DNA of 7,589 nt from Ignavibacteria bacterium. GTDB taxonomy: Bacteria; Bacteroidota; Ignavibacteria; Ignavibacteriales; Ignavibacteriaceae. Position 1 is the first letter of the stretch, and every line of letters starts with the position of its first letter. The position numbers and the translations under genes were made by a program. The notes beneath the pieces were generated by a model, which had not been told where the DNA came from, did no database searches, and was given only the letters and a program-made list of their open reading frames with translations. Positions 5,911 to 7,589 of the stretch are shown here, piece after piece. The stretch covers positions 1 to 7,589 of the forward strand of contig JAUSIA010000062.1 of NCBI GenBank assembly GCA_030648225.1, in the 5' to 3' direction.

Positions 5911-6252
5911 TTATTTCAAAAGTATCATTTTCATTGTTGCCTTATAATTACCGGCAGTTATTTTATAAAAATAAATTCCGCTTGAAAGATTTGATACATT
6001 TCCACCATAGGCGGATCCGCCATCGGCGGAAAACTCAACTTCATATTCCCCGGCAGATTGTTCTTCATTTATAAGAGTTGCTATTTCATTTCCAAGTATA
6101 TCAAAAACCTTTAGTGTTACAATTCCTGTTTGTGGAATAGAATAATTTATTTTTGTTGTAGGATTAAACGGATTAGGATAATTCTGTAATAAAGAAAAAC
6201 CTTTTGGTGATGAAGCATCTGTATCTTCAATTCCGGTTATCATTTCAGACAA
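5911..6252 (-). pseudogene. Detached type IX secretion C-terminal sorting domain (passenger lost)
   Basis: The 113-residue frame is almost entirely a Por/T9SS sorting domain of the FlgD-like beta-sandwich kind: FSLLQNYPNPFNPTT (19-33), INYSIPQTGIVTLKVFDILG (35-54), SAGEYEVEF (66-74), NLSSGIYFYKI (88-98) and KATMKMILLK at the end. In this lineage the domain forms the last 80-100 residues of large secreted proteins, directs export across the outer membrane and is then cleaved. Here it has no passenger and no signal peptide. The only start is a TTG; the frame is open for about 20 more codons upstream but gives GLKSRPLSEMITGIED, a linker, and runs into the 3' end of the next gene. It is best read as the tail of a deleted secreted protein. 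A 34-bp near-palindrome encodes an extra SADGGSAYGG within the domain. Confidence 0.75.
5999..6032. repeat. 34-bp near-palindrome inserted in frame in the sorting domain
   Basis: The centre GGCGGATCCGCC (6010-6021) is a perfect 12-bp palindrome. Outward, the arms match in all but four positions each and end in TTTCC/GGAAA. The GC-rich block stands out from its AT-rich gene. On the coding strand it gives SADGGSAYGG between EVEF and NVSNLSSGIY, where homologous domains normally pass directly from EFxA to NLSSG. It therefore looks like a palindromic element inserted without breaking the frame. Confidence 0.65.
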
Positions 6253-6281
6253 TGGTCTGCTCTTAAGACCGCCGCTTTTTA

Positions 6282-6740
6282 TTAAGCATCTTCTTTCATT
6301 ATTTTCCTTTTTTTATAAAATATCCATAACAATCCTCCGCTACCTGCAAGAGCACAAAATATTACAGGCAGCTTGTAAATTGCAACAACATCATACCGGA
6401 AAGAAGCACCGAGCGCTCCAATGGTTACTACAATAAAGGAAAGCCTAATAAGAATAATTGAAGCACCTTTATTCACAACATTTGAAATAAGAATCATCAA
6501 CAGTGCTGTATGGAATATTATAAATCCGGGATACCCATTACAAACAGCAATTGAGAAATGCTAATTATAGTGATATGCCCAGACCATTACTACATGTGCA
6601 AGAATAACTGCAGAGATAGTTCGCCAAAGAAGAAATGGGATTTTTCCCCTTAAAGAGAAAAGAATAACTGTTGTCAATCCACTATAACCGATGATTGCCA
6701 GAAGAAAGGTTATGAATATGATTGTTTCTTCGCCTAACAT
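6282..6740 (-). pseudogene. Small multi-pass membrane protein of unknown family, interrupted by an in-frame TAG
   Basis: From ATG 6738-6740 the frame reads MLGEETIIFITFLLAIIGYS, continues through FLLWRTISAVILAHVVMVWA to YHYN, and meets TAG at codon 60 (6561-6563). Past it the same frame continues without shift as HFSIAVCNGYPGFIIFHTAL, on to FYKKRKIMKEDA and TAA at 6282-6284. Read through, it would be about 152 residues with roughly five hydrophobic helices and a basic C-terminus. A TTG start at 6498-6500 could yield only the last 72 residues. I do not recognise the family and assign no function. A single TGG-to-TAG change would explain the lesion. The other neighbours also show decay, so a pseudogene is favoured over readthrough. 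No clear ribosome site precedes the ATG. Confidence 0.62.
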
Positions 6741-6840
6741 CTATTTAAGTTATATTGAAAAAATATTAAGGCTCACTAACAACATAGCTCTCTGGTTTCT
6801 ATTTATCAATAAATAATAAAGTAAAAGATGTAACTAAGAG

Positions 6841-6861
6841 ATTCCGGCTCAAGCCCGGAAT
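6841..6861. repeat. Inverted repeat ATTCCGG-N7-CCGGAAT
   Basis: Perfect 7-base arms (6841-6847 and 6855-6861) surround CTCAAGC. The preceding AG and the following TACGGG resemble widespread small dispersed repeats of the ATTCC...GGAAT kind, and a weaker relative lies at 2984-3004. It is in the 187-base gap between ClpB and the interrupted membrane protein. Confidence 0.5.
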
Positions 6862-6879
6862 TACGGGTATAAAATAACA

Positions 6880-6901
6880 AGGGCGACAAGCAACTCGCCC
6901 T
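6880..6901. terminator. GC-rich hairpin AGGGCGA-N8-TCGCCCT downstream of clpB
   Basis: Perfect 7-base arms (6880-6886 and 6895-6901) pair around an 8-base loop. It lies 27 bases past the clpB stop on the clpB transcript. The sequence that follows on that strand (TGTTATTTTATA) is T-rich, so it could act as an intrinsic terminator. It could equally be another dispersed palindromic repeat. Confidence 0.45.
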
Positions 6902-6916
6902 ATGATAATAATTTTT

Positions 6917-6942
6917 GTAAAGCGAGATTAATCTCGCTTTAC
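6917..6942. repeat. Perfect 26-bp palindrome spanning the clpB stop codon
   Basis: GTAAAGCGAGATT is followed directly by its exact reverse complement AATCTCGCTTTAC. On the minus strand the left half encodes the last ClpB codons (Val-Lys-Arg-Asp) and the central TAA is the stop at 6928-6930. In mRNA it would fold into a strong stem with the stop codon at the tip, within translated sequence. It may help end transcription or protect the 3' end, together with the hairpin at 6880-6901. Confidence 0.7.
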
Positions 6943-7589
6943 AGCTACCTCAGCTTTATGGAATTCCAACTTTCCATCATTGCCGGCTGTAACTTTTATT
7001 GTATCTCCATCTTTAAAGTTTCCCATCAGTAACTGCTGGGACAATGGGTTTGTGAGATACTTTTGTATTGTCCTTTTCAACGGCCTTGCACCGTAAGTAA
7101 CATCGTATCCAAGCTTTGCAAGCCAGTCTTTGGCTTCATCATCAACATCAAGAATAATCTCTTTATCTTTAAGTAATTTCTGAACGTGCTGTATTTGTAT
7201 ATCAACAATTTTTCTAATTTCAGTTTTTGTTAAAGGTTTAAAGAGAATTATCTCATCAATCCTGTTTAAGAACTCGGGACGGATTGTTTTCCTTAACAAA
7301 TCAACAAGCCTGTATCTTAAATCTCCCATCACATTATCAATATTTTCTTCAGTAACTGCTTCAAGCTTTTCCTGGATTAAGTGAGAGCCAAGGTTCGATG
7401 TCATTATAATTATTGTGTTCTTAAAGTTTACGGTTCTTCCCTGGTTATCAGTTAATCTTCCATCATCAAGAACCTGCAGCAAAATATTAAATACATCAGG
7501 ATGCGCTTTCTCAATTTCATCAAGCAGAACAACTGAGTAAGGCCTTCTGCGGACTGCTTCAGTTAATTGCCCGCCTTCTTCATAACCAA
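6928..7589 (-). CDS. clpB: ATP-dependent chaperone ClpB, C-terminal part (5' end beyond window)
   Basis: The frame is open to the right edge (first full codon 7585-7587), giving 219 C-terminal residues of a protein normally around 860 long. It covers the end of the second AAA+ module: [20 protein letters not shown], Walker [32 protein letters not shown], sensor 1 [11 protein letters not shown], the arginine-finger region [14 protein letters not shown], and sensor 2 GARPLKR, then the small C-terminal domain ending [17 protein letters not shown]. ClpB is the cytoplasmic hexameric disaggregase that threads aggregated proteins through its pore, working with DnaK. The full-gene start cannot be seen; an apparent start at 7482 is an internal Leu codon. 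The [29 protein letters not shown] context separates it from ClpX/HslU; ClpC is less likely given the ending. All visible motifs are intact. Confidence 0.95.
   Translation of the reverse strand, partial: GYEEGGQLTEAVRRRPYSVVLLDEIEKAHPDVFNILLQVLDDGRLTDNQGRTVNFKNTIIIMTSNLGSHLIQEKLEAVTEENIDNVMGDLRYRLVDLLRKTIRPEFLNRIDEIILFKPLTKTEIRKIVDIQIQHVQKLLKDKEIILDVDDEAKDWLAKLGYDVTYGARPLKRTIQKYLTNPLSQQLLMGNFKDGDTIKVTAGNDGKLEFHKAEVAVKRD

Noticed and set aside
196..6563. Genome-wide recoding of TAG
   Set aside because: The two TAG codons occur in genes that are broken or surrounded by broken ones, the TMEM175 relic also has frameshifts, and the intact genes show no internal TAG.
6928..7482. Separate 184-residue protein starting at 7482
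   Set aside because: The codon is an internal Leu of LLQVLDDGR; the ClpB frame continues open to the window edge with Walker B just upstream.

Overview
The window looks like chromosomal DNA from a low-GC member of the Bacteroidota/Chlorobiota lineage, most likely Ignavibacteria. The best clue is a type IX secretion C-terminal sorting domain with the NYPNPFNPTT signature at 5911-6252. AT-rich codon use, mostly TAA/TGA stops and often weak Shine-Dalgarno sequences fit this. The placement is inferred from protein style, not from a marker gene.

Layout, left to right. 1-421: a TMEM175/DUF1211 potassium-channel-like gene on the minus strand, broken by several lesions and running off the left edge. 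422-680: a cluster of short inverted repeats with a REPIN-like pair. 681-2827: two minus-strand genes overlapping by ATGA, a HisH-like glutamine amidotransferase paralogue whose catalytic Cys is Asp, followed by a GT-C-type polytopic glycosyltransferase. 3029-3484: a PEBP-family (YbhB/YbcL) protein. 3613-3885: an orphan TIGR02574-type antitoxin. 3957-4630: remnants of an ECF sigma factor (N-terminal stub) and of a YitT-family protein (C-terminal part, frameshifted), separated by GC-rich hairpins. 4803-5852: the only plus-strand gene, an intact AI-2E family transporter. 5911-6252: a sorting domain without its passenger protein, carrying an in-frame palindromic insertion. 6282-6740: a small membrane-protein gene interrupted by one TAG. 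6741-6927: more inverted repeats. 6928-7589: the C-terminal end of ClpB, whose stop codon lies inside a perfect 26-bp palindrome.

Five decayed or truncated genes and many small palindromic repeats lie among intact genes. The stretch reads as a low-constraint region between working single genes rather than one coherent operon. The only pair that looks functionally linked is the HisH-like pseudoenzyme and the GT-C glycosyltransferase. That pair is the best candidate for undescribed biology: an amidotransferase fold stripped of its nucleophile and translationally coupled to a membrane sugar transferase. No mobile-element transposase, tRNA, rRNA or CRISPR array was seen.
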